From contig NZ_JACXAA010000005.1 of NCBI RefSeq assembly GCF_014699035.1, positions 413,783-477,782 of the forward strand: a stretch of 64,000 nt of DNA. Reading direction: 5' to 3'. Shown here one piece after another: positions 27,941 to 36,627 of this stretch. The DNA comes from Spirosoma validum (GTDB taxonomy: Bacteria; Bacteroidota; Bacteroidia; Cytophagales; Spirosomataceae). Positions within the stretch are counted from its first letter, which is position 1; every line of letters begins with the position of its first letter. A program made the translations under genes and the position numbers. The notes below the pieces were generated by a model, which did not search any database, was not told the origin of the DNA, and worked only from the letters and a program-made list of their open reading frames with translations.

Positions 27941-28236
27941 ATTACGTATTCAATAAATTGTTTGTAAGGTATGAATTATTGTAATGCACAGTAGCTATTT
28001 ATTTTATAATCTGTGAATAATAAGTTTACATATGTAAGTATTTAACTAAAAATAGGTTGCATGGATAAATCATCTAAGCTGACACTAAATTTCTCAAATA
28101 CGGATCTACAGATTAATTGGAAGATTACAAACAATTTGTATTTCAGAAACTGCGGCTTTTAACACGTATACCTTATGTGTTCTGATTATTTATTCGATTT
28201 GCCTATACCGATTTGCCTTTTACCATTTTTTAGCAC
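27941..28236. other. AT-rich gap, nothing recognised
   Basis: About 300 nt between the membrane-protein gene and the tmRNA terminator. It is AT-rich up to about 28140 and then returns to normal composition. No gene, repeat of the tmRNA 3' end or mobile-element end was seen. Confidence 0.5.
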
Positions 28237-28274
28237 AAAAAGGCCTGTAAATCAATGATCTACAGGCCTTTTTT
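28237..28274 (-). terminator. Terminator of tmRNA
   Basis: AAAAAGGCCTGTA and TACAGGCCTTTTTT form a perfect stem with an 11-nt loop. It lies directly downstream of the tmRNA 3' end on the minus strand. Confidence 0.85.
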
Positions 28275-28276
28275 AG

Positions 28277-28648
28277 TGGAGACGGAGGGATTTGAACCCT
28301 CGTCCAGTCAAGGAAACCGTCGTGCTTTCTACATGCTTAGGTACGCTTAAGGTTGTCGGGAATCAGCCCGGTGTGTACCAGACCAAGCCTCATCCGTAGG
28401 TGCTTGTGTCTTACTCGGCCGTTAACACCATAAACCGAGCCAGCGCTGCGAGTCGATGCCTCCTGATCCAGCCAGCAGCACGTAGGCCGGGGAGACAATG
28501 GCTATTGCTTAATCCTCCGGATTAGGCAGCCATGGCGTAGTTATATTCGCCAGTTATTGTTTTGACGATTTGTTCGGTTCGGGAAATACCGTCAACTCCC
28601 GACATGCTTACACGCGACCTCAGCAAGCTGTCAATTCCGGTCGTCCCC
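28277..28648 (-). ncRNA. ssrA: Transfer-messenger RNA (tmRNA)
   Basis: A 372-nt one-piece tmRNA that rescues stalled ribosomes. The 5' end GGGGACG pairs with the 3' CGTCTCC to form the tRNA-like acceptor stem, and the 3' T arm reads GGGTTCAAATCCC. The CCA end is not encoded beyond the discriminator A. The tag frame lies at 28522-28551 and reads GGC GAA TAT AAC TAC GCC ATG GCT GCC TAA. The encoded degradation tag is therefore GEYNYAMAA after the charged alanine, close to the GENNYALAA-like tags of Bacteroidota. A GC-rich hairpin follows the tag stop codon. It has its own terminator. Confidence 0.95.
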
Positions 28649-28815
28649 AAATTAACTTCCCATCAGGGCGTGTCGTGAAGATAACTTACACACAGTCTTA
28701 TTAGTTCTCAACAAACTAATAATTCATATTTTTCACAGAATTTTCATAACTTAGTTACTCTTGACATTGTTATGTCGTTATACTATATTATCTATAGGTT
28801 GGTAGGCTTCAAATC

Positions 28816-29457
28816 ATGACAATCACCCCTTTTGAAACGAACTTATACCAGCACCTGGCCCCGTTCTTTACGGACCATGAGTATGCTCTATTAAGCGAAA
28901 AAAAACAATTTCGCCGGACAACGAACAGCGGGTTTCAGAACATCATTCTATCGTCTGTTTTCTACACCCACGATACCATGGTTGACGTAAACTTCGGCTG
29001 TCGGAATGAGCAGGTCGAACAAATTGCACAACAGTTTCTGAACAATCTCCCCGATTTACGATCCGATGCAAATACACTGATCGTTTCCATTGGTCGGTTC
29101 AGTGGCTCTCAATACTTCCGCTATAAGATTCACTCAGATAAAGAACTCCCGGAAGTTTGTGAGCAAATCGAGCACTTCTTTGATCGTCAGGGTTTCGATT
29201 TTTTGTCGACAGCCTCTACCCTATCTACTCTTGACCATCTGCTGAACGAATCACCTGGCCAGCCATGCCAATTTGTGTATAATCAGACTCACCGCTGTTA
29301 CAAAGGATTGATTGCTGCCCGGTTAAATCACAACCCGCATTTCGACGGTTTGATTGACTGTTACCGGCATTTACTTATTCACCAGACTCAGAATCCCTAC
29401 GAACAGATCCATTTCGAGCGGCTCATTGCTTATTTACAACATTATTCGGCTAATTAA
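28816..29457 (+). CDS. Hypothetical protein
   Basis: A 213-residue soluble protein starting MTITPFETNLYQHLAPFFTDH. No signal peptide or transmembrane segment is visible. The N-terminal half (residues of about 1-135) has the alternating strand/helix pattern of a small alpha/beta domain (NSGFQNIILSSVFYTHDTMVDVNFGC). The C-terminal half is helical and rich in His and Gln (CQFVYNQTHRCYKGLIAARLNHNPHFDG). I do not recognise the family. It stands alone between the tmRNA and a convergent hydrolase gene, with codon use like the core genome. Confidence 0.7.
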   Translation: MTITPFETNLYQHLAPFFTDHEYALLSEKKQFRRTTNSGFQNIILSSVFYTHDTMVDVNFGCRNEQVEQIAQQFLNNLPDLRSDANTLIVSIGRFSGSQYFRYKIHSDKELPEVCEQIEHFFDRQGFDFLSTASTLSTLDHLLNESPGQPCQFVYNQTHRCYKGLIAARLNHNPHFDGLIDCYRHLLIHQTQNPYEQIHFERLIAYLQHYSAN

Positions 29458-29472
29458 GAAAATAATCTTTTT

Positions 29473-30447
29473 TTAGCTTTTCACAAACTGTGCTATGGTC
29501 GTGGCTAAACCGGGAGTAAGGGGGAGGTTTGGATCATTGTAAGAAGTCAGTGCTTCCTGCATTGAACTCGTGCTGGCATTTTTAAAAGCATGATTCATTT
29601 CGTCGAACCAGCGAATTTGAGCACTGGGCAAGGCACCTTTTAGTTTCTGGGCGTCAGAAACCATTACCTGCACATCTCGCTTTCCCTGAATAATTAATAC
29701 AGGTACTGTCAGCAGTTTTATTTGGGCTGCGGGATCATATTTCATCCATGAAATCATGTAAGGCTGCACGCTGGGGCGAAATAACTGGCGGATGGCGGGA
29801 TAAGCTGTCGGCAAACTACTCAATGTAAAGCCTGCTTTCAGGGAATCAATTGCGTTAAATACCTGCATCCGGTCGGCTTCAGGCAATTGAGGTTTTAATT
29901 GCGTTTTTAATTTAGTGGCAATGTCGTCGCCAGGCCCAGCCAGGGAAATATATTTATCTGCTTTAGCCAGTCGCGCAGCAACCATGCCAATTAGCGAACC
30001 TTCACTATGTCCGGCCACAACTACTTTGGTAAATCGCTTGTCGGCCTTTAATTGATTGACCCAGATTACGGCATCATTGATATACGTTTCAAACTTTATA
30101 TCCTTTTCGTTCATACCCACACTAACGCTACGTCCCACTCCACGTTTATCGTAGCGCACTGTCGCTATACCTAATTTCGCCAGGCTGTCGGCCAGATATT
30201 TATACGAATTTGCTTTGACGCTACCCGTTTGCCCAACCGGAATCAGATTATTACCATTTCGATCGGTGGGCCCCGATCCAGCTATCAGGAGTACCACCGG
30301 TAGTTGCGTTTGCTTATTAACGGGCAAAGTTAGCGTTCCATCAATTAGTAGATCGGCTGTTTTGAGCTGCATTGGTAACTCGGTTTGAGCCATCACCTCC
30401 AGACCCGGGAAAATCAGCAAAAAAGTAGAGATAAGAAACCATTTCAT
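29473..30447 (-). CDS. Exported alpha/beta hydrolase
   Basis: A 324-residue protein with a signal peptide (MKWFLISTFLLIFPGLEVMAQ). The alpha/beta-hydrolase core shows the oxyanion segment LLIAGSGPTDRNGNN, RYDKRGVGRS, the nucleophile elbow GHSEGS with Ser148, the acid in IQGKRDVQV and the His in EMNHAF. The layout resembles the dipeptidyl-aminopeptidase/acylaminoacyl-peptidase-like esterases often annotated only as alpha/beta hydrolases. The substrate is unknown; it probably acts in the periplasm. It is convergent with the hypothetical protein to its left and stands alone. Confidence 0.85.
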   Translation of the reverse strand: MKWFLISTFLLIFPGLEVMAQTELPMQLKTADLLIDGTLTLPVNKQTQLPVVLLIAGSGPTDRNGNNLIPVGQTGSVKANSYKYLADSLAKLGIATVRYDKRGVGRSVSVGMNEKDIKFETYINDAVIWVNQLKADKRFTKVVVAGHSEGSLIGMVAARLAKADKYISLAGPGDDIATKLKTQLKPQLPEADRMQVFNAIDSLKAGFTLSSLPTAYPAIRQLFRPSVQPYMISWMKYDPAAQIKLLTVPVLIIQGKRDVQVMVSDAQKLKGALPSAQIRWFDEMNHAFKNASTSSMQEALTSYNDPNLPLTPGLATTIAQFVKS

Positions 30448-30580
30448 AATAGGGAGAATTAGTGTAAACGAACGTAACAGATATACGCTTCAATTAAGTT
30501 GTATCTTTTTCCTGCTAGGCATAGATACTCAAATTGAGGCAATTAGAGTAATATTAATGATACTTCTTGTCGTATACGGT

Positions 30581-30679
30581 TTAGGAACAAGCGGTAAGTA
30601 AGCTGACGACCGTAAGCACTATATACACGAAAATCGGCATTTCGTTCTGATAACGCAGACGTAGCAACCGGATATACAT
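30581..30679 (-). CDS. Possible 32-residue membrane peptide or gene remnant
   Basis: A short frame of MYIRLLRLRY then a hydrophobic helix (IFVYIVLTVVSLLTACS). It follows the DUF421 gene by about 50 nt on the same strand. It could be a small membrane protein or a decayed gene end. Evidence is weak. Confidence 0.2.
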   Translation of the reverse strand: MYIRLLRLRYQNEMPIFVYIVLTVVSLLTACS

Positions 30680-30731
30680 GACTGGAATAGTAAGAACGAC
30701 GACAAAGCTATTGAATTAAATTCCAGAAAGA

Positions 30732-31229
30732 TCAGCTCTTTATCACACTAATATTACCACTTCCTTCAATATAGCATGTCTTCACTTCCGATACGTCTTC
30801 GATACCCTGCTGACGTAGCATACTCATCAGCTCAGAAGACGTAATCAGTTCCTTCTTCATATTTTGACGTTGCATCACGCCGTTCTTAATTAGTAGTACA
30901 GGGTCAGGTTCGCCTATTTTACTGAAGAAGACGGAACGAAACCCGAGCCAGTTTATAGCGTAGTCCCAGAAAACCAACACGCCCACCAGTAAACAGCCTT
31001 CTGTAATCGAGTCGTACTCGCCCGCCATCGAGTTTTGAGCGGCATCAGAAATTAGTGTAATCAACAGTAAATCAGCGATGCCTAGTTGCCCGGCTCCTCG
31101 TCTGAAGAATCGGATGTAGAGAAAACAAAACCAGTACGTAATGGAGCCACGGATAATAATTTCCCACAATGACATACTGGGAATGAACATTTTATCCCAG
31201 TCGACATCGACAAGCAATACAGTATTCAT
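30732..31229 (-). CDS. DUF421 (YetF-type) membrane protein
   Basis: A 165-residue protein. Three hydrophobic helices in the first 95 residues (SLWEIIIRGSITYWFCFLYIRFF and following) precede the conserved cytoplasmic domain of about 60 residues (EPDPVLLIKNGVMQRQNMKKELITSSELMSML), which defines DUF421. In Bacillus such proteins are linked to spore or membrane physiology, but the molecular role is not established. It is divergent from the CobC-like gene with a 75-nt gap. Confidence 0.85.
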   Translation of the reverse strand: MNTVLLVDVDWDKMFIPSMSLWEIIIRGSITYWFCFLYIRFFRRGAGQLGIADLLLITLISDAAQNSMAGEYDSITEGCLLVGVLVFWDYAINWLGFRSVFFSKIGEPDPVLLIKNGVMQRQNMKKELITSSELMSMLRQQGIEDVSEVKTCYIEGSGNISVIKS

Positions 31230-31304
31230 GTAGTGTTCGTTAAGAAGGGTATTGCTTTAGAACCAATTCTGCGTTTCGGAGTTTGCCCTACAAGCAGATA
31301 ACTC

Positions 31305-31961
31305 ATGGATATATACTTAATACGTCACACAGAAGTAGCGGTTGGTCGAAAGATTGCCTACGGACAATCAGATGTCGACCTGACCGATACGTATGCAGAA
31401 CAACTGAACCGACTAAAAAATCACTTGCCTGATGGGGAACGGTTGGCTCACCCATCCACTATTTTTTCATCACCGTTACGTCGCTGTCGTCGATTGGCCG
31501 AAGATTTAGCGTCTGCACTTTCGTCGGGTAGTCAGATTGAAACGGCACCAGGTCAGACGGCGATTATCGGTGCAGAGCGGCCGGGGGTGCAGTTCGATGA
31601 TCGTTTGAAAGAACTCTCCTTTGGCGATTGGGAAATGATCCCCTGGGCCGATATCAGCCCTGAACTACTTGCCACCTGGCGAGCCGATTATGTAAAAATC
31701 CGAATGCCCAATGGGGAGAACTTTCAGGATCTTTATCAGCGGGTTACTACGTTCTGGCAGGAGCAAATTCGGCCTCTGGAGGAAACGAATTCAGCTCAAT
31801 GTGTATTTATAGTTTCACATGGTGGTGCCATTCGGGCTTTGCTGTGTCTATTTATGGAGTTACCTTTGTCGAACGCCTATCGGATCAATCTCGATTACGG
31901 GGCTGTCTCCAAACTGACATTGACGAAGTCGTCTTATACAATTCAATACATTAACCGCTGA
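31305..31961 (+). CDS. Histidine phosphatase, alpha-ribazole phosphatase-like
   Basis: A 218-residue branch-1 histidine phosphatase. The phosphohistidine motif RHTE is at residues 7-10 (MDIYLIRHTEV), with a second Arg in SSPLRRCRRLAEDL, Glu in FGDWEMIPW, and the second catalytic His in FIVSHGGAIRAL. The DIYLIRHTEVAVGRKIAYGQSDVDL opening is characteristic of CobC-type alpha-ribazole-5'-phosphate phosphatases in the lower-ligand branch of cobalamin assembly. The DUF6580 membrane protein follows after 10 nt and the pair ends in one terminator. Substrate assignment within this superfamily is uncertain from sequence alone. Confidence 0.75.
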   Translation: MDIYLIRHTEVAVGRKIAYGQSDVDLTDTYAEQLNRLKNHLPDGERLAHPSTIFSSPLRRCRRLAEDLASALSSGSQIETAPGQTAIIGAERPGVQFDDRLKELSFGDWEMIPWADISPELLATWRADYVKIRMPNGENFQDLYQRVTTFWQEQIRPLEETNSAQCVFIVSHGGAIRALLCLFMELPLSNAYRINLDYGAVSKLTLTKSSYTIQYINR

Positions 31962-31971
31962 TTTTACACCC

Positions 31972-32514
31972 ATGAAGCCGCTTCAGATTCGACTGACCAC
32001 GCTGACCAGTATTGTTCTGGCAACTGCCCTGTTCCGATTAATACCTCACTGGCCAAATTTCACTCCCATTGCCGCATTGGCTTTGTTTGGAGCAGCTACT
32101 TTCGAGCGCAAGTGGCTTGGTCTGGCGATTCCATTGGCGGCTATGTTGCTGAGCGATGCACTTATTGGTTTCCACGGGAGCATGGGCGCAGTGTATACCA
32201 GTTTTGCGCTAACCTGGCTACTAGGCCTGTGGGCATTGAATAAACCAACAGCCGCCCGTATTGCGGGTGCGTCCGTTGCTTCGTCGATCCTGTTCTTTCT
32301 GATTACCAATTTTGCGGTTTGGTATGGTAGTTCATTCTATCCACAAACGCTGCCCGGCCTGATGGGTTGCTATGCTGCCGGATTGGCTTTTTACAACGGT
32401 ACGTCCTTCTTCCTGAACGGTTTGTTAGGCGACCTGTTTTTCAGCGCGGTGTTATTTGGAGGATATTACGTTCTACAGCAACGTTTTTTTGTGCTACGTC
32501 CAGCCCGGCGTTAA
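31972..32514 (+). CDS. DUF6580 family membrane protein
   Basis: A 180-residue protein with about six transmembrane helices. Family features include LFRLIPHWPNFTPIAALALFGAATF near the N-terminus and FLITNFAVWYGSSFYPQTLPGLMGCYAAGLAFY in the second half. The size, helix count and small-residue-rich packing are like the substrate-binding S-components of ECF vitamin transporters. Its 10-nt distance from the alpha-ribazole phosphatase-like gene suggests corrinoid uptake or salvage. That link is inferred from context, not shown by a motif. Confidence 0.75.
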   Translation: MKPLQIRLTTLTSIVLATALFRLIPHWPNFTPIAALALFGAATFERKWLGLAIPLAAMLLSDALIGFHGSMGAVYTSFALTWLLGLWALNKPTAARIAGASVASSILFFLITNFAVWYGSSFYPQTLPGLMGCYAAGLAFYNGTSFFLNGLLGDLFFSAVLFGGYYVLQQRFFVLRPARR

Positions 32515-32537
32515 GCGAGGTGATTGCTTTTTATGAC

Positions 32538-32572
32538 GAGAGCGGCTTTAGATCAGCCGCTCTCTTTTTTTT
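32538..32572 (+). terminator. Terminator of the CobC-like/DUF6580 pair
   Basis: GAGAGCGGCT and AGCCGCTCTC form a perfect 10-bp stem with a 7-nt loop, followed by eight T residues. Confidence 0.9.
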
Positions 32573-32616
32573 ATATGCCTTCCCGAAAGCTCATTCATAA
32601 ACGACGCTTTAATTCA

Positions 32617-35247
32617 TCACGTCAGACTTTCGTATTTCCGACTAATCAATTCAGCAACTAGGCCTGTCCAGCCCGTTTGGTGGCTAGCCCCTACACCTCG
32701 TCCATTGTCACCATCGAAATATTCGTAAAACAGTACGTAGTCCCGGAAATTAGGGTCTTGGTATTTCGGATGTTGACCAAAGCTAGGCCGGTTGCCGCTT
32801 TCATCTTTTGTAAACAGCTGGATCAGTCGGTTAGTAAGTTCACAGGCAACCGCCTTGAGCGTAATTTGCTGACCCGATCCAATGGGGTATTCTACCACAA
32901 AATCGTCGCCGAAGTAATGATAAAATCGCTCTAAACTTTCGATGAGCAGATAATTGGTCGGCATCCAGACAGGCCCGCGCCAGTTACTGTTACCACCAAA
33001 CATGCCACTATCGCTCTCGGCGGGGGTGTAGGTTAATCGGAACGTAGTATTGTCTAAGGTAAATTCATACGGGTGATCGCGATAAATTTTGGACACAGCC
33101 CGGATGCCATGCGGACTCAGAAATTCATTCTCGTCCAGCATTTTATTGAGCAGTGACTTTAGCCGAAAACCACGTAGCAAGCTCAACAATCGCTTTTGGT
33201 CAACGCCTTCTTCTGTATACCGCGATACCTGGTGGTATAAATCGGGTCGATGGCCCTGAAACCAGGTCATCCGTTGCAGAAAAGCAGGGTTAGCCTGCAT
33301 CAAGTCATTATCCAGCACCTCAACAGCAAACATCGGAATAAGTCCTACGAGCGTACGAACGCGCATTCGATGAACGCTTCCATCGTTCATGCGCAGTTGA
33401 TCGTAAAAAAAGGCGTCCTCTGCGTCCCAGAGTCCGACATGGTTTTCGCCAATGTTGGTGATAGCCCCGGCGATGTACAGGAAATGATCGAAGAATTTGG
33501 TCGCCAGTTCGTCATACACACAGTCATGACGGGCCAGTTCGAGGGCGATCCGCATCATGTTCAGCGCATACATTGCCATCCAGCTTGTTCCGTCGGCCTG
33601 CTCCAAATGACTTCCGTCGGGGAATATCGTATTCCGGTCAAAGACGCCAATATTATCCAAACCAAGAAAACCGCCTTCAAAAATATTATTACCGGATTCA
33701 TCTTTCCGATTTACCCACCACGTAAAGTTGAGCATCAGTTTGTGGAAGATGCCCCGTAAAAACGTTAAATCTTCTTCACCCGGTTTTCTTCTCTGTTCCA
33801 GTTCGAAGATTCGCCAGGCTGCCCACGCCTGCACGGGCGGATTCACGTCGGAGAAATTCCATTCATAAGCAGGCAACTGACCGTTCGGATGCATATACCA
33901 CTCGTTGGTCAGTAGCATCAGTTGCTGTTTAGCAAAGCTGGGATCGATAAGCGCCAGGTTCACGCAATGGAAGGCCCAATCCCAGGCCGCATACCAGGGA
34001 TATTCCCACTTATCGGGCATGGAAATAACCCCCGCGTTGATCAACTGAAGCCAGGTATGATTACGCCCTTTTACCCGTTCAGAGGGCGGTGGTGGCGTAT
34101 TCTGGTCACCAGCCAGCCAGCGTGATACGTCATAATAATAATACTGCTTACTCCAGAGCATCCCCGCAAAAGCCTGCCGCTGCACCAGCTTTTCATCGTC
34201 GGTTGCCTGCTTAGGATGGATGAACTGATAAAATGCGTCGGCTTCTGCCTTTCGTTTCGTAAAAATCGTATCGAAATCAGCAAATGGCTGGGTCAAACCC
34301 GTTGATTCGAGCCGTAAACGCAACGTAACGGATTGACCCGCTTCAACCGTCAGGACGTAGTGGGCGGCTGCTCTTGTACCGGTATGCTTTGGATTGACCG
34401 TATCTGCTCCCTGTAGCACATAGTCGTTAATGCCGTCTTTGGGATATGCTGACCCCGTATGGGTGTTGTAGAGTCGGGCGAGGTTGGTCTCGTTTTCGCA
34501 GAATAACCATTCGGGCTGTCCATCAGCATGCAGTATGTAACGCCCGAGGGATGAATCTTCAACCGAAACCGATCCATCAGGCAATAAAACCAGGATGGGC
34601 TGATAATTCGGCACGCCATCAGAATCATCACCAAAGACCCACGTATTTCGAAACCAGAGGGTTGGCAATAGATGCAAAACAGCGGCTTCGGGACCACGGT
34701 TATAGGCCGTAACGAGCATCAGAACGTCTTGCGGTCCACCTTTAGCATATTCGATAAATACGTCGAAATACCGATCCTCGTCAAATAGTCCCGTATCGAG
34801 CAACTCAAATTCCGGTTCCAGCCGCGAACGACGTCGATTTTCCTCCAACAGCCACTCATACGGATAAGCCGTGTGTGGATACTTGTAGAGCATCCGCTGG
34901 TAAGAATGCGTCGGCGTATTATCCAGATAGTAATAAAGCTCTTTAACGTCTTCGCCGTGGTTACCCTCCCCATTGGTCAGACCGAAATACCGTTCTTTCA
35001 GAATCGGGTCCTGACCGTTCCAGAGCGCGAGTGCGAGACAAAGTTGCTGTTTATCGTCGCAGAAGCCGCCAATACCTTCTTCTCCCCATCGGTACGTATA
35101 GCTCCTGGCCATATCATGGGTTGTGTAGGCCCAGGCATCGCCATTGGCACTGTAATCCTCACGAACGGTTCCCCATTGCCGGTCGGAGACGTAAGGCCCC
35201 CACTGCCGCCAGGCAGGGTTTTCCAGTCGTTTTTGTTCAGTGGTCAT
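32617..35247 (-). CDS. GH63-like glucosidase (MGH1-type glycoside hydrolase)
   Basis: An 876-residue protein without a signal peptide. The ATG at 35247 (MTTEQKRLENPAWRQWGPYV) is preferred over a longer frame that begins with a hydrophobic stretch encoded inside the purine/pyrimidine repeat. An N-terminal beta-rich region of about 330 residues precedes an (alpha/alpha)6 barrel with GRNHTWLQLINAGVI, YPWYAAWDWAFHCVNLALIDP, FEGGFLGLDNIGVFDR and NSNWRGPVWMPTNYLLIESL. These segments match the large bacterial glucosidase group related to GH63 and mannosylglycerate hydrolases. It probably cleaves a glucosyl-containing solute or oligosaccharide in the cytoplasm. A glucose-dehydrogenase-like SDR lies directly upstream on the same strand. 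Confidence 0.85.
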   Translation of the reverse strand: MTTEQKRLENPAWRQWGPYVSDRQWGTVREDYSANGDAWAYTTHDMARSYTYRWGEEGIGGFCDDKQQLCLALALWNGQDPILKERYFGLTNGEGNHGEDVKELYYYLDNTPTHSYQRMLYKYPHTAYPYEWLLEENRRRSRLEPEFELLDTGLFDEDRYFDVFIEYAKGGPQDVLMLVTAYNRGPEAAVLHLLPTLWFRNTWVFGDDSDGVPNYQPILVLLPDGSVSVEDSSLGRYILHADGQPEWLFCENETNLARLYNTHTGSAYPKDGINDYVLQGADTVNPKHTGTRAAAHYVLTVEAGQSVTLRLRLESTGLTQPFADFDTIFTKRKAEADAFYQFIHPKQATDDEKLVQRQAFAGMLWSKQYYYYDVSRWLAGDQNTPPPPSERVKGRNHTWLQLINAGVISMPDKWEYPWYAAWDWAFHCVNLALIDPSFAKQQLMLLTNEWYMHPNGQLPAYEWNFSDVNPPVQAWAAWRIFELEQRRKPGEEDLTFLRGIFHKLMLNFTWWVNRKDESGNNIFEGGFLGLDNIGVFDRNTIFPDGSHLEQADGTSWMAMYALNMMRIALELARHDCVYDELATKFFDHFLYIAGAITNIGENHVGLWDAEDAFFYDQLRMNDGSVHRMRVRTLVGLIPMFAVEVLDNDLMQANPAFLQRMTWFQGHRPDLYHQVSRYTEEGVDQKRLLSLLRGFRLKSLLNKMLDENEFLSPHGIRAVSKIYRDHPYEFTLDNTTFRLTYTPAESDSGMFGGNSNWRGPVWMPTNYLLIESLERFYHYFGDDFVVEYPIGSGQQITLKAVACELTNRLIQLFTKDESGNRPSFGQHPKYQDPNFRDYVLFYEYFDGDNGRGVGASHQTGWTGLVAELISRKYESLT

Positions 35248-35255
35248 AAGTTTAA

Positions 35256-35360
35256 TAAAAAGGAAAAAGGGAAGAAAGGGAGGAAAGAGGAGAGGAGTTC
35301 CAGCCAGTAGCAATGTAGCTCCTTTTCCCTTTCCTCCTTCCTCCCTTTTTTCCCCTCTTT
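35256..35360. repeat. Purine/pyrimidine inverted repeat
   Basis: A left half of A/G only (AAAAAGGAAAAAGGG-type) faces a right half of T/C only (CCTTTTCCCTTTCCTCC-type) around a 20-nt centre. Pairing is good but imperfect. The right half closely resembles a pyrimidine tract at 54714-54747. Confidence 0.65.
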
Positions 35361-35362
35361 AA

Positions 35363-36172
35363 TCAGCCGCCCGTAGCAAAGCCTTCGAATACAGTCATGC
35401 CCCCATCAATGAAAATACTGGCTCCCGTGATGTAGTCAGATAGGTCAGATGATAAGAAAACAGCCAGATTGCCAATGTCTTGAGGCTGCCCAATCCGATT
35501 GTAAGGAATCAAGGTCATCAGGCTATTCAATGCCTGGGGCGTTTCCCAGGCAGCCCGATTAATTGGCGTTTGAATCGCGCCGGGACAAATGCTGTTCACC
35601 CGAATCTTACGGTCGCCATACTCCTGCGCCAATGACTGCATGAGCATTTTAATTCCTCCTTTCGACGTAGCGTAATTTACGTGACCTGCCCAGGGAATCA
35701 GTTCATGAACCGAACTCATGCAGATAATTTTTCCGGTAGCCATCGATACTTCCGGTTTTGGTCCCCGGCGCAGAAACTCACGAATGGCCGCCCGGGCGCA
35801 TAAGAACTGGCCCGTTAGATTCACGTTGATAACGGTGTTCCATTGTTCCAGCGTCATTTCGTCGAACTTGGCGTCGCGCTGAAGTCCTGCATTATTAATC
35901 AGAATATCGACCGTACCATATTTGGCAACTACATCAGCAAACATGTTGGCTACTTCGTCTTCCTTACTCACATCGCACTGAGCGATCATGCCCAAGCCTC
36001 CTGTGTCGGTAATTTCCTGTAGTACGCCCTCAGCAGCGGATTGAGACGATGGATTCGGATAGTTTACAACAACCTTGGCTCCGGCAGTTGCCAGGGCTTT
36101 TGCTACACCAGCTCCAATACCGCTACTGGCACCGGTTATCAGAGCGATTTGTCCTTTTAATACTTGATCCAT
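35363..36172 (-). CDS. Short-chain dehydrogenase, glucose 1-dehydrogenase-like
   Basis: A 269-residue classical SDR. The NAD(P) motif TGASSGIG is at residues 13-20, NNAG in DILINNAGLQ, the catalytic Ser in CMSSVHE, and Tyr/Lys in YATSK. The segment KVVVNYPNPSSQSA after the second beta strand and the PGAIQTPINRAAWETP region resemble glucose 1-dehydrogenases. The enzyme would oxidise glucose to gluconolactone with NAD(P). It lies 115 nt upstream of the glucosidase gene on the same strand, so the pair may release and oxidise glucose. SDR substrate prediction is only approximate. Confidence 0.8.
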   Translation of the reverse strand: MDQVLKGQIALITGASSGIGAGVAKALATAGAKVVVNYPNPSSQSAAEGVLQEITDTGGLGMIAQCDVSKEDEVANMFADVVAKYGTVDILINNAGLQRDAKFDEMTLEQWNTVINVNLTGQFLCARAAIREFLRRGPKPEVSMATGKIICMSSVHELIPWAGHVNYATSKGGIKMLMQSLAQEYGDRKIRVNSICPGAIQTPINRAAWETPQALNSLMTLIPYNRIGQPQDIGNLAVFLSSDLSDYITGASIFIDGGMTVFEGFATGG

Positions 36173-36591
36173 GAATTTTTCACAAAGCGTTTTTAGTGAA
36201 AGCCATTTTACATGAGTTTGTTTGACGTCATTAATCCATAATGGTGACCCGCATGCGGTTGCAAACTACAGTTTCCCTGGTGCCTGACCAACCCATTAAC
36301 CACTTGTTAATCTCCCAAAAGCCTGGTGACGAACCCAAACTTATCCGCTGTGGAAATGATACATTTTTTCAAAATTGGATTATTAGCATGAAAATTAGGT
36401 ATGGAAACGTATATAGTCCTATTATTTACAATTATTAGAAAAATACAATTCATACGCCATTTATAGGGACTTATTGTACTTTTTTTATAATCAGCCCACT
36501 CTACCAATATGGAATTGTCTTTTATAAAGAATATCATTCGTAAACAGGCTTTAAACGAGGATACCTATTGCATTAAACCGAGTTTAGCCCA
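36173..36591. other. Gap with no recognisable gene
   Basis: About 420 nt between the divergent SDR and small secreted protein genes. Composition becomes AT-rich in the middle (36360-36530). Short frames have no coding character and I see no repeat or RNA gene. Confidence 0.5.
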
Positions 36592-36599
36592 CACCTTTG
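36568..36599 (+). promoter_or_regulatory. Possible promoter of the small secreted protein gene
   Basis: TTG at 36568-36570 and CACCTTTG at 36592-36599 are 21 nt apart. CACCTTTGCA differs by one base from the TAnCTTTGC boxes of rpsF and rpsO. The start codon is 29 nt downstream. Confidence 0.4.
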
Positions 36600-36627
36600 C
36601 AGAGGTAAAACAAACATTTCAAACCAA

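Noticed and set aside
25446..28236. Prophage or integrative element between tRNA-Met and tmRNA
   Set aside because: No integrase, recombinase, phage gene or repeat of either RNA 3' end is present; only the composition is unusual.
31230..31304. Cobalamin riboswitch before the CobC-like gene
   Set aside because: The divergent gap is only 75 nt and lacks the conserved B12-box sequence; too short for the aptamer.
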